Assembly: GCA_900540235.1 (NCBI GenBank)
Contig: UQEY01000008.1
Location: 1 to 56,871 of the forward strand
Length of the DNA stretch: 56,871 nucleotides
Origin: an uncultured Eubacteriales bacterium
GTDB taxonomy: Bacteria; Bacillota; Clostridia; Oscillospirales; Acutalibacteraceae
Direction of reading: 5' to 3'
Shown here piece after piece: positions 1-8,946 of this stretch. The translations under genes and the position numbers were made by a program. A model generated the notes under the pieces. The model did not search any database and was not told the origin of the DNA. It saw only the letters and a program-made list of their open reading frames with translations. Each line of letters opens with the position of its first letter. Position 1 is the stretch's first letter.

Positions 1-927
<927 letters not shown>

Positions 928-1149
928 ATTGTATTAATTCGCACTCCCGTGCGCTCTAATCATTTCAAGAACTTTTGCTCTCTCGAACACTAGTTCGCAA
1001 TCACTGTTTGTATCTTTAAGATACGAGTACAGATAAAACTCTTTTGAATCTTATCGGGTTCCTTTTTATCTCGTCGTTGTTTAATTTTCAAGGTCCTATT
1101 CGCTCTCTCAATTAACTCGCTTTCGCTCGTCTCTCTCAAGTGCTTAGAC
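928..1149 (-). promoter_or_regulatory. rRNA operon leader
   Basis: Transcribed leader between the proximal promoter and 16S. It holds a GGACCTTGAAAATTAAACAA-type segment (about 1098-1079, minus), which resembles the stretch preceding 16S/23S in many Firmicutes rRNA operons and is probably involved in antitermination and RNase III processing. No tRNA or protein gene is visible. From about 1303 to 1459 the DNA is very AT-rich and I see nothing definable there. Confidence 0.6.
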
Positions 1150-1178
1150 ATCTTATCACAACTCGTTGCGTTTGTCAA
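1150..1178 (-). promoter_or_regulatory. rRNA promoter, proximal
   Basis: Sigma-A promoter on the minus strand: TTGACA (1178-1173), 17-bp spacer, TAAGAT (1155-1150). It directs transcription into the 16S leader. The upstream flank is A/T-rich, as expected for an UP element. Confidence 0.8.
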
Positions 1179-1273
1179 GTACTTTTTTTAAGTTTTTTAA
1201 AAAACTTTTTCGCTACTCTTTTTTACTCAACTTGTTGCCTTTGTCTGCGTCGCTCTCTCGTTGCGACTTGTAC

Positions 1274-1302
1274 ATAATACCAAATCATTCTCCGTTTGTC
1301 AA
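1274..1302 (-). promoter_or_regulatory. rRNA promoter, distal
   Basis: Second sigma-A promoter on the minus strand: TTGACA (1302-1297), 17-bp spacer, TATTAT (1279-1274). With the proximal site it forms the tandem P1/P2 arrangement usual for rRNA operons. Confidence 0.8.
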
Positions 1303-1459
1303 CAGTTTTTTCGAGTTTATTTACACTGCTCCGAGTGTTTCAAAATCGCATAACAACAATATATCGTTCCTATATATTATATACATTATATATAGCATAC
1401 CAAATACAGTATTCAAAACAAATTCAAATAACTCGTTTTATATGTTTAACATCTGTTTA

Positions 1460-1684
1460 TTACATATTAATACTGCCATTTGGAAACGCTTTTTCTATCT
1501 TTTTTCTGATTTTCTTAATATCTTTATCCTTAATTTTAAAATCAAGAAACGAATACTCTCCGTCACCTGCCGACACAATTACCGGCTCTTCCTCATATAT
1601 CATTGAATAGGTATTATAATACGCCACGCTTATACCCGCAATCAATACAACTGCCGACATCATCATAATTAATAAAACCTTCAT
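1460..1684 (-). CDS. small single-pass membrane protein
   Basis: About 74 residues: a hydrophobic N-terminal segment (roughly residues 3-22, with a run of methionines), then a charged lysine-rich tail rich in KIKDKD-type motifs. I do not recognise a family. It sits directly downstream of spoIIP on the same strand, and an in-frame start 21 nt upstream would overlap the end of spoIIP, so the two are probably cotranscribed. The start is uncertain: ATG 1684 is chosen because the upstream ATG lies right against the AAAGG motif. Its position suggests, but does not prove, a sporulation-related membrane role. Confidence 0.55.
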   Translation of the reverse strand: MKVLLIMMMSAVVLIAGISVAYYNTYSMIYEEEPVIVSAGDGEYSFLDFKIKDKDIKKIRKKIEKAFPNGSINM

Positions 1685-1685
1685 T

Positions 1686-2807
1686 TTACTTTTCAATATA
1701 ATCATCCTTTAACAATTTTGAAAGTGAAGTTGCAAATAGCCTTGCAGAATATGTTGCTTCATCAAGAGTGTTTGCATCCGTTCCTATTTCAAGCAAAAAC
1801 GAATTGTGGGTTAAGTCCATATTATACTTTCTCTCGGCAAACAATATAGGGCGCATCAGTGACGGATAATCACTGTCAACCTGATTTTGAACTGCCGTCA
1901 CAAACCTCAAATTATATTCCCAAGTTGAATAATTTGTAACCGAGCCGTATTGCGCCCCGGCAATTATCATCATTCTTGCCGCTTTTTTGCCGTCTATCGT
2001 TGCAGTAGGCTTGACTTTCGTTTTATTTTGATAAGTTATATCGTCACGGTGGACATCAATAGTAATATCGATAGTTGGATACTGCTCTAAATATTTCAAA
2101 ACCGTTTTTCTTGAATTTTTATATGCCCCCGTATAGTTTTCGTCGTGAATCTCAGTGTCGTGAATCGTATTGATGCCGTTTGCGTTAAGATATTTGCATA
2201 AATCGTCCCCTACTCTAACCATATTTCTGTCAGCATTTTTTGAACGAGTGTCAAGCGAACCGGTGTAATAGCCGACATCAAGAAGCGAATACGATTCCGT
2301 TGTGTGGGTATGGTAAATCAATACCGTAGGTTTGGTTGCATCTTTAATTTTTAAATCAGCTTTCTGCTTTAGCAGTTTTTTGGCATCGATTTTATAAAAA
2401 CTCTCCGGAATTTTGCTTTGATATTCAATTCCGGCGCTTTTAACTAATGTTCCTCCGCCAAAGTATGGTGCTTCCGTTGTGTTTCCTATTTTCTTTTCAT
2501 TTTTTATGTCAGACTGAGCTTTATCCATCAAAGCCTGAATATCTGGCGGAACGGTTTTTATATTGTCAATCACTTCAACTTTTTTGCTGCCGGTCGTTTC
2601 TTCGCTTTTGGTTGTTTGCCTCCTTGAATTATTTGTATCGTTTTTATTCAAATTATTTTTGATTGAATCTACAATCTGTGACGGCAAAAAAACATCGAGG
2701 CTGTCATCGTCCACAACACTTGAATGAGGAGCAAAGGTTACAACAAGAACCGTTACGCAAAGCACCGCTATTGTATTAATTATAAATGTATATATTTCCT
2801 TTTTCAT
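1686..2807 (-). CDS. spoIIP: stage II sporulation protein P (peptidoglycan hydrolase)
   Basis: SpoIIP is the amidase/endopeptidase that works with SpoIID and SpoIIM to thin septal peptidoglycan during engulfment. The 373-residue product has an N-terminal membrane anchor (about 8-26), a low-complexity linker (about 50-115) and a C-terminal zinc-amidase-like domain. Conserved motifs are IYHTHTTESY (164-173), IDVHRD (250-255) and LLEIG (338-342), which supply the expected His and Glu metal ligands. It lies 62 bp downstream of gpr, which matches the gpr-spoIIP pairing usual in endospore formers. Length and motifs are complete. Confidence 0.93.
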   Translation of the reverse strand: MKKEIYTFIINTIAVLCVTVLVVTFAPHSSVVDDDSLDVFLPSQIVDSIKNNLNKNDTNNSRRQTTKSEETTGSKKVEVIDNIKTVPPDIQALMDKAQSDIKNEKKIGNTTEAPYFGGGTLVKSAGIEYQSKIPESFYKIDAKKLLKQKADLKIKDATKPTVLIYHTHTTESYSLLDVGYYTGSLDTRSKNADRNMVRVGDDLCKYLNANGINTIHDTEIHDENYTGAYKNSRKTVLKYLEQYPTIDITIDVHRDDITYQNKTKVKPTATIDGKKAARMMIIAGAQYGSVTNYSTWEYNLRFVTAVQNQVDSDYPSLMRPILFAERKYNMDLTHNSFLLEIGTDANTLDEATYSARLFATSLSKLLKDDYIEK

Positions 2808-2869
2808 AACTTCACCGATACTATATATTATTTTATACCTAATATATATGATGAAAAAATTGTAATATA

Positions 2870-3697
2870 TTACACAACGAGCGAAAATAAATCTTTAGGG
2901 TCAATATTTTTTTGTAGGCATACATTGACTGTCATCGCAATCAGCTTTGCGCCGTGCTCAATTATTCTGTCGATTTCACGGGGAGTTACAAACATTCCGC
3001 AGCTGTCATTTTTCCCCCTTATGACCGAAGTGGACACAACCGTCGGAATACCGATTGAAACAACCGGCACGCCCAAAGTCTGTCTTGAAATTTCATACCT
3101 ATGATTTCCGACGCCTGAACCGGGAGAAATTCCGACATCCGACATCTGAACCGTAGTACCTAAGCGAGAAGAACTTGAAGCGGAAAGCGCATCAATGGCA
3201 ATTACAAAATCGGGCTTAATCTGATTTACTATTCCTTTAACAATTTCTGCCGATTCAATTCCCGTATCACCGAGCACTCCCGTTGAAATTGACGAAACAT
3301 TGAAAAAATCTTTGAAATAATCATTTTCTTCATAACTGTCAATTATATGCCTTGTTGAAAGAATGTAATTAATCGCTTTGGGTCCGAGTGCGTCGGCAGT
3401 AATGTCCGTGTTGCCAAGTCCGACTGCGAGAACACTTTCAGCTTCGGCGGGAATAAGCGATGAAAGAATAGAAGCGAGTTCGTCAAGTCTGCCGTCAAAC
3501 AGTTCGGTATCGTCGCCCACATCGTCGGTGCTGTATGTTATATATTTGCCGACAGGTTTTCCGAGTGCAATCGCTCCGTTTTCATCAAGAACGCTTACCG
3601 TCGTCACATTATCATTTTCTTCTACCTTAACTCCGCTAAGCACTGTTTTTCCGCCGTTTTCATACGATTCAACTGCCAAATCAGTACGATTTTCCAT
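2870..3697 (-). CDS. gpr: germination protease GPR
   Basis: GPR is the aspartic-type endopeptidase (family A25) that degrades small acid-soluble spore proteins at germination; it is made as a zymogen in the forespore. Family signatures are the N-terminal RTDLAVE, GLGNTDITADALGP, IDALSASSSSRLGTTVQ and a GISPGSGVGN-type stretch. ATG at 3697 is preferred over the GTG nine bases upstream because an AGGTG motif is correctly spaced from it. The 275-residue length is slightly short for the family but no core motif is missing. It is followed by spoIIP on the same strand. Confidence 0.95.
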   Translation of the reverse strand: MENRTDLAVESYENGGKTVLSGVKVEENDNVTTVSVLDENGAIALGKPVGKYITYSTDDVGDDTELFDGRLDELASILSSLIPAEAESVLAVGLGNTDITADALGPKAINYILSTRHIIDSYEENDYFKDFFNVSSISTGVLGDTGIESAEIVKGIVNQIKPDFVIAIDALSASSSSRLGTTVQMSDVGISPGSGVGNHRYEISRQTLGVPVVSIGIPTVVSTSVIRGKNDSCGMFVTPREIDRIIEHGAKLIAMTVNVCLQKNIDPKDLFSLVV

Positions 3698-3756
3698 TAA
3701 AATCACCTAAATTTATAGTTTTTTTAATAAAAGTATGCCCAAAAATAAAAAAATAC

Positions 3757-3785
3757 TTGCATTTTTTGCTGAGGTATGATAATAT
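3757..3785 (+). promoter_or_regulatory. rpsT promoter
   Basis: TTGCAT (3757-3762), 17-bp spacer, TAATAT (3780-3785), upstream of rpsT with an approximately 65-nt leader. Confidence 0.7.
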
Positions 3786-3855
3786 GTTTAAGCATTAGAA
3801 CACAAGGGAATACTATTCCCGTATATACACATCACGAATTAAAGGAGTGAAAAAT

Positions 3856-4110
3856 ATGCCAAACATTAAGTCAGCAAAGAAGAGAGTAAAGGTAAACGCA
3901 AAGAAGGCTGCTGCTAACAAAGCTGCTAACTCAGCTCTTAAAACAGCTATCAAAAAAGCTAATGTTGCTATCGAAACTAACGCAGCTGATAAGGATGCAC
4001 TTGTTAAGGATGCAGTTAAGAAGATTGATAAGGCTGCCGCTAACAACCTTATCCACAAGAACTGTGCTGCAAGAAAGAAGAGCAACCTTGCAAAGAAAGT
4101 TAACGCTTAA
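3856..4110 (+). CDS. rpsT: 30S ribosomal protein S20
   Basis: S20 is a three-helix primary 16S-binding protein of the small subunit. The 84-residue, Lys/Ala-rich product has the family N-terminus MPNIKSAKKR and the C-terminal NLIHKNCAARKKSNLAKKVN-like basic helix. The ATG at 3856 follows an AAAGGAG ribosome binding site; an upstream in-frame GTG overlaps that site and is rejected. It is a single-gene unit with its own promoter and terminator, lying divergent from gpr, as in several Clostridia. Confidence 0.97.
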   Translation: MPNIKSAKKRVKVNAKKAAANKAANSALKTAIKKANVAIETNAADKDALVKDAVKKIDKAAANNLIHKNCAARKKSNLAKKVNA

Positions 4111-4130
4111 TTATATTTAAGTAATATTAA

Positions 4131-4162
4131 AGAGCAGACTCGTTTGAGCCTGCTCTTTTTTT
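4131..4162 (+). terminator. rpsT terminator
   Basis: Hairpin AGAGCAG / CTGCTCT followed by a T run, 20 bp after the rpsT stop. Confidence 0.85.
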
Positions 4163-4221
4163 GCGCTTTTATACACATCAAATAGAATATCCAGCGTAAT
4201 TCGCCCACTGTTTCTTACATA

Positions 4222-4254
4222 AAAGAAGGAGAACCTTTCAGCTCTCCTTTTTTT
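4222..4254. terminator. bidirectional terminator
   Basis: AAGGAGA / TCTCCTT stem flanked by T-rich sequence on both strands. It serves the minus-strand operon ending at 4275 and backs up the rpsT terminator. Confidence 0.7.
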
Positions 4255-4274
4255 ATGTTAAGCTTATTTAAAAC

Positions 4275-6758
4275 TTACTTTGTCTTTACAGACTTAACCT
4301 TTGACCAAGCTGAATATACATTCTTTTTGTTTACTACTTTATAAGTACGAACACGAACATAATATTTCTTCTTAGCCTTGAGTTTCTTTACAGTTTTACT
4401 TGTTGTCTTTTGCTTTTTTACAGTTACAGTCTTCTTGTTTTTGGTAAACTTCTTGTCTGTAGCAAACTGAATCTGATAACCTTTCACACCACTAATCTTA
4501 GCCCAAGACACCGTGATTGCTTTCTTTGCGCTTTTAAGCTTTTTGATTGAGGTCTTTTTAGGCTTTGTTGTCTTCTTTGCAGTACTCTTAGCAGTGGTCT
4601 TAGTTGCAGATGCTGTGGTTGTAACAGTTGCAGTAGCAGTAACAGTTGTAGTTGCAGGAGTTGAAACTGTAGTTGTAGTAGCTGCAGTCGTAATTTCACT
4701 TGTGGCAGATGCTGTTGTATTATCTGTTGACGGAACAATTACAGGCTCAGTTGTAGTTTCAATCGGTGACCATACGGCTGTAAACTGGGTATTCTTTTCA
4801 AGTACTATTACTGTACCACCAGGATAAACCTTATTGCCATCGCTCCAACCTTCAAATTTCATACTTTGAGTCGAATCTAAAATTGGCAATTTAACAAATG
4901 AAGCATTACCGCTATTGATTTCAGTGCCATTATTAACAATTTTATAATCAAATGCTGCAATAGGACCGTTATCAACAAAATTTATAAATGTATCATCTGT
5001 TGCATTATAAATTGATGTAATATATTTAGAATTATTGTTATATTCAACCAAATAATAATTCTTTGATGAATCTTGACAATAATCTTTATAAGTGGAATAT
5101 GCTGCATTAGATATATCTATTTTAGAAATAAATGCATCCATATCGCCTGCGTACGAGTCATTTGCAGTACTGTATGCTTTTGTAGCACCGAAAAGTGTAC
5201 ATGCCATTTCGGAATTTGTAACACTGATAAATGTTGAAGTTCTATAACCGCAAAGATAAATGTCCGGATAGAAGAATAAAATAAGCTCTGCTGCTATAGA
5301 CGATTCTACATCGATTACATTAAGACTGTCAAGTTGCGTCTGCTTTTCAGGATACATTCCTGTCGGTGTAGCGGGATGACCTTTATAATAATATACAAAA
5401 TCATCTCCGTAAACTTTCTTTACATACTTTACATAATCTTCAAAATTTGTTTCTAAGTCAACACGAGTACCGAGAATAAGCATTGCCTTTTTGCCTTGCT
5501 TTTCAGCTTGTGCAAACATCGCATTATTAAATTTGTACATAGCTTTAAACTCGTCTACTGCTTTGTCGCCTTTTGCCTGAAGGGCAGAAAGCATTGTGTT
5601 CATAGCTTTAACTTTAATACAGCCGTTGCTGTCAGATGCTTCTGCTAAAGCTGAGTTTAAAAAGTCTTTATCTGGTGATGACAATGTACCTTTAACTCTT
5701 GCCAGCCACCACTCTGCATTCGGTTGTTCTTTTGCCACAACATATGCGTATTTTTCCATACGAGAATATGTTTGACCTTCAACACCAATATATTTTTCGA
5801 CCATTAATGGGTCATATTTTCCTGTTGTATATACAAGATTTTTCACTCTGTAATATTCTTCAGCCATATCATTATATATATCAACAGAGTTTTCGCTGTT
5901 ATATACATTATTAAAATTGCTGTATGAACCTGAGCCATCAGAAAGAATATATATGTGTGACTGACTATCAGGAATACGATTTTCTACAAGAAAATGAAGA
6001 TAATTATCAACATAATTGTCTACTGTATAAAGATTGTATTTTGAATTCTGATTTAATTCATTAAGGTCTTTTACATATTGTGCCATCTCAGCTCCAAAAT
6101 CGCCAAAATGACTTCTGCCGTTATTAAGTTCTTCTTTTGTTGAAAGCGGCAAAGCATAAACATTTTCCGGAAGCTTATCCCAATCATAAGCATCATTACG
6201 CTCAAGTGCTATAAATGTAGGTACAGGTTCACCGTCTGCATTTTTGCTGATATCTTGAACTACCAAGCTGAAATAGATTACAGGAAAGCTCGCATTAAGA
6301 ACGGCTAAATTGTATTCTTCTGCAACAAGTCCTGCTGTTGCGGTTGCCGTGCAATAAGTTGCACCTGTTTCGTCAACAAAAGTAAGAGTTACTGCATACT
6401 TACCATATTGATTATATTCAACCGAGTAAGTTGTTTTACCTCTTTCAAGGGTAAAAGTAGCTTCTGTATGCTGAGCAATTCTTGATTGATAACTCATTTC
6501 AGCATTGAGTTTTACTGTGGTAACACCTGCTTCGATAAGTTCATTTGCATTAGCTATCTCAATATTTTGCTTAAGATAGTTAACTTTAGCTTGTGTTAAT
6601 GTTACTTTGGGTGTAACACTAACATTTTCATTGACCGAAGCTGTATAAACCTCAGCTGTGACAGCGTTAGTTATTTCAGCATCTGCTGTAAAGCTTAAAC
6701 CTGCAAGACAGGTAAAGCACATAACCACTGCCATAATAACACTTAAAATTTTTTTCAT
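4275..6758 (-). CDS. exported sialyltransferase-like (GT-B) protein with repeat and FN3-like tail
   Basis: 827 residues. A signal peptide (1-27) is followed by a beta-rich Ig-like region (about 35-145). Residues about 150-545 carry the motif set of bacterial GT-B sialyltransferases (GT80-type, also GT38/52): an acidic-Gly motif SDGSGSY (273-279, Asp274), KGHP (459-462, His461), Glu491 and a Ser/Thr motif CGYRTST (503-509) where GT80 enzymes have GG..SS. Then come an InlB/Listeria-Bacteroides-type repeat (about 615-665), a Thr-rich linker (667-730) and a Lys-rich fibronectin-III-like domain (about 733-827). Marine GT80 enzymes also have a signal peptide and an Ig-like domain, so the architecture fits. 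Whether it transfers sialic acid is unproven; an extracellular location would lack CMP-sugar. It is the last gene of an operon after a SecB-like protein. Confidence 0.6.
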   Translation of the reverse strand: MKKILSVIMAVVMCFTCLAGLSFTADAEITNAVTAEVYTASVNENVSVTPKVTLTQAKVNYLKQNIEIANANELIEAGVTTVKLNAEMSYQSRIAQHTEATFTLERGKTTYSVEYNQYGKYAVTLTFVDETGATYCTATATAGLVAEEYNLAVLNASFPVIYFSLVVQDISKNADGEPVPTFIALERNDAYDWDKLPENVYALPLSTKEELNNGRSHFGDFGAEMAQYVKDLNELNQNSKYNLYTVDNYVDNYLHFLVENRIPDSQSHIYILSDGSGSYSNFNNVYNSENSVDIYNDMAEEYYRVKNLVYTTGKYDPLMVEKYIGVEGQTYSRMEKYAYVVAKEQPNAEWWLARVKGTLSSPDKDFLNSALAEASDSNGCIKVKAMNTMLSALQAKGDKAVDEFKAMYKFNNAMFAQAEKQGKKAMLILGTRVDLETNFEDYVKYVKKVYGDDFVYYYKGHPATPTGMYPEKQTQLDSLNVIDVESSIAAELILFFYPDIYLCGYRTSTFISVTNSEMACTLFGATKAYSTANDSYAGDMDAFISKIDISNAAYSTYKDYCQDSSKNYYLVEYNNNSKYITSIYNATDDTFINFVDNGPIAAFDYKIVNNGTEINSGNASFVKLPILDSTQSMKFEGWSDGNKVYPGGTVIVLEKNTQFTAVWSPIETTTEPVIVPSTDNTTASATSEITTAATTTTVSTPATTTVTATATVTTTASATKTTAKSTAKKTTKPKKTSIKKLKSAKKAITVSWAKISGVKGYQIQFATDKKFTKNKKTVTVKKQKTTSKTVKKLKAKKKYYVRVRTYKVVNKKNVYSAWSKVKSVKTK

Positions 6759-6821
6759 TTTTTGTTCTCCTTCTTTTTTATATTATATTTTATTCAAGTG
6801 AGAAACACTTAAATAACAAAA

Positions 6822-7232
6822 TTAATTAAGCGGTGATGATTCGTTATCATCATTGTTATGATTTGCTACTTTAACAGTATCTTTATTAAGGCGGATAATA
6901 GGAATAAGAAGTCCCGACATACCTGTATAGCCCGTTACATTATGAATAATTTCACGAATGAATGGAAAAAGCTGGTCAAACGAACCGGTATGGATGTCAG
7001 GCTTGGCATCCTCGTCACCGTAGCTGAATTCCGCAACTGCTTCAATTTTAATTTCAAACGGCTGCAAATCAGCATCGGCAACACGAAGTTCCATAATACC
7101 TACGCACTTTTTGTCGCCGTCCATATAATTTACATTATATTTAAGCTGATTTTGAAGTTTGAGCTGAGTACCCGGCGCCACCTTGTTTTCAACTTCAAGT
7201 TTGTTTACCTTGAATGCTCTGAGTTCTATCAT
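6822..7232 (-). CDS. SecB-like chaperone-fold protein
   Basis: 136 residues with alternating beta strands, then a motif LFPFIREIIHNVTGYTGM (about 89-106) and a GLLIPIIRLN strand. This resembles the SecB C-terminal part, where LFPYAREVIS-type sequence precedes the hydrophobic strand. SecB holds presecretory proteins unfolded. Firmicutes generally lack classical SecB but some encode SecB-like proteins. The gene is 19 bp after the GH28 gene and 63 bp before the 827-residue exported protein, on the same strand, so a dedicated chaperone role is plausible but inferred. The C-terminus is an acidic/Asn-rich tail. Confidence 0.5.
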   Translation of the reverse strand: MIELRAFKVNKLEVENKVAPGTQLKLQNQLKYNVNYMDGDKKCVGIMELRVADADLQPFEIKIEAVAEFSYGDEDAKPDIHTGSFDQLFPFIREIIHNVTGYTGMSGLLIPIIRLNKDTVKVANHNNDDNESSPLN

Positions 7233-7251
7233 TATATTTTACCCCTAAAAT

Positions 7252-8628
7252 TTATTTTACAAGACTTACATTGTCAAGCTTGTAATCATCAATACTTTCA
7301 TCGACGCTGTGACCGTCAAATCTGCAAAGTTCAAGATTTTCAACATTGGCAGCGTCAATGGCATACTTATAATTGTCGCAAAGATTACCCCAGCGAGTTT
7401 TTGTTTTCATAATAGTTACATCCTTGGCATAGCGAATGAAGAAAGCCGAGTTGTCGTAACTTTCAACACCCCAGTCAAGGCAAGGACGAAGGTCATAAAG
7501 ACCGCACTGCCACTTACTTGTTTTTGTAAGCTCGATTCGGCAGTTTTCAAAAGTAATATCTTCAATAATATTTTCGGCGTTGCCGTGGATGAGAACACCG
7601 TTTTCACCCTTAGCGGTAACATTGAAGAAACGAACATTTTTAATAGTGCCGCTCTTTGTGTTTTCATCACGGTTAAATGTTGTGATAACAATAGGCTCTG
7701 CAGTGCCCCACCAGTCAGGGCAAAAGCGCCTTGTTTCAATAATAATATTTGAATAGCTTACATTTTCAACGCATCCGCCGTCACGAATTTGAATTGAAAG
7801 GCCACGGTTTGAACGACTGATAATGCAGTTTGAAACGATTACATTTTTAAAATCGCCGACACCCTCCGTACCAATCTTAATAGCGGCAGAAGTTGAAACG
7901 AGTGTACAACCGTCAATAACAATATTTTCACAAGGACCGTACTCGCTGTTGCCCTTAGAAGCTTTTAAGCAAATGCAGTCGTCGGCACAAGTAACATGGC
8001 AACCGAGAATTCTTACATTTGAGCAGTGGTCAGGGTCGATACCGTCACTGTTTGCAACATCAAGGTCATTGAGAATTCTAATCTTATCAATAAGCACATC
8101 ATCGCATCCTGCCGGATGAAGCGTCCAGAAAGGTGCGTCAATAACTGTAAAATCTCTAAATGAAATATGATTACTCTTTTCAACATACATAACTGTCGGA
8201 CGAGGATAGAAATCACCGGTCACATAATACTGGTCTTTCCTTGCAACAAAAGCGTGACCGTTGGCATCAATAGTACCTTCACCCGATATTGAGCAACCGT
8301 CAGCCTCATAAGCGTAAATAAATACAAAGCTCGGTTTGCCTGTTACAGGGTTGCCGATTAACGCAGTCTTAGGGTCGTTGATAAGCTTGTTAGGTCTGAT
8401 ATAGCCGTCAATATTGCTTGTGGCTTTAATAGTTGAGCCCTTTTGAATATGAAGGTCAACATTCTTTTTAAGCCTTATTGAATCGCTGTAAAAAGTGTAG
8501 CCGCTCGGAAGCACAACCTGACCGCCGCCGTTTTTTGCACAGTCGTCAATAGCGTGCTGAATTGAAAAAGCATCGTTTGTTTTGCCGTCACCTTTTGCAC
8601 CGTATTGCATAACATTATAAATCTTCAT
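7252..8628 (-). CDS. glycoside hydrolase family 28 (polygalacturonase-like)
   Basis: 458-residue right-handed beta-helix enzyme of the pectinase family. The N-terminal YGAKGDGKTNDAFSIQ motif is typical of GH28 and related helices. Catalytic-region motifs are NSDGIDPD (193-200), ADDC (215-218), a SAAIKIGTE turn (247-255) in place of the usual GHG, and RGLSIQIRD (275-283) matching the RIK region. The Asp residues needed for inverting hydrolysis are present. There is no signal peptide, so it is probably cytoplasmic and acts on imported uronide oligosaccharides. It is first in the operon with the SecB-like and sialyltransferase-like genes. The exact substrate is unknown. Confidence 0.88.
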   Translation of the reverse strand: MKIYNVMQYGAKGDGKTNDAFSIQHAIDDCAKNGGGQVVLPSGYTFYSDSIRLKKNVDLHIQKGSTIKATSNIDGYIRPNKLINDPKTALIGNPVTGKPSFVFIYAYEADGCSISGEGTIDANGHAFVARKDQYYVTGDFYPRPTVMYVEKSNHISFRDFTVIDAPFWTLHPAGCDDVLIDKIRILNDLDVANSDGIDPDHCSNVRILGCHVTCADDCICLKASKGNSEYGPCENIVIDGCTLVSTSAAIKIGTEGVGDFKNVIVSNCIISRSNRGLSIQIRDGGCVENVSYSNIIIETRRFCPDWWGTAEPIVITTFNRDENTKSGTIKNVRFFNVTAKGENGVLIHGNAENIIEDITFENCRIELTKTSKWQCGLYDLRPCLDWGVESYDNSAFFIRYAKDVTIMKTKTRWGNLCDNYKYAIDAANVENLELCRFDGHSVDESIDDYKLDNVSLVK

Positions 8629-8676
8629 TTATTTATACCTCAAAATTCGTAATAACAAAATAGTAATAACAAAATA

Positions 8677-8705
8677 ATAATATCACAGATTATTTTTATT
8701 TACAA
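8677..8705 (-). promoter_or_regulatory. promoter of the GH28 operon
   Basis: Minus strand: TTGTAA (8705-8700), 17-bp spacer, TATTAT (8682-8677). It lies about 50 bp upstream of the GH28 start. Confidence 0.55.
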
Positions 8706-8753
8706 TAATATTTTACAATTTATAAGCTTTGAAATATAATCGTCTGCATAATC

Positions 8754-8782
8754 TTGATATGTTGATTTCAAAATGCTATAAT
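8754..8782 (+). promoter_or_regulatory. promoter of the beta-helix gene
   Basis: TTGATA (8754-8759), 17-bp spacer, TATAAT (8777-8782); an overlapping alternative (TTGATT/TAATAT) is shifted by a few bases. It leaves an approximately 160-nt untranslated leader in which I could not recognise a known RNA. Confidence 0.6.
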
Positions 8783-8946
8783 TATAATATAGATACAATT
8801 TTACAAGATATAATATAAAAAGTCACTATCATTATTGCGCTCTTTATCAGCAATAATAAATGGGTTATACGCAACAGGGATGAATAATCAAAAACCGCAA
8901 AACATCAAAAAGCAAATAAAAAATTTTATATAAAAGGAGAAAAACA

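Noticed and set aside
4484..4827. Leu/Gln- and Val-rich frames in both orientations
   Set aside because: They are other-frame readings of the Thr-rich, repetitive linker of the exported protein.
8840..8925. Possible c-di-GMP-I riboswitch before the beta-helix gene (ACGCAACAGGG and CCGCAAA fragments)
   Set aside because: The spacing, paired stems and GNRA loop receptor of that class are not present; the short matches can be chance.
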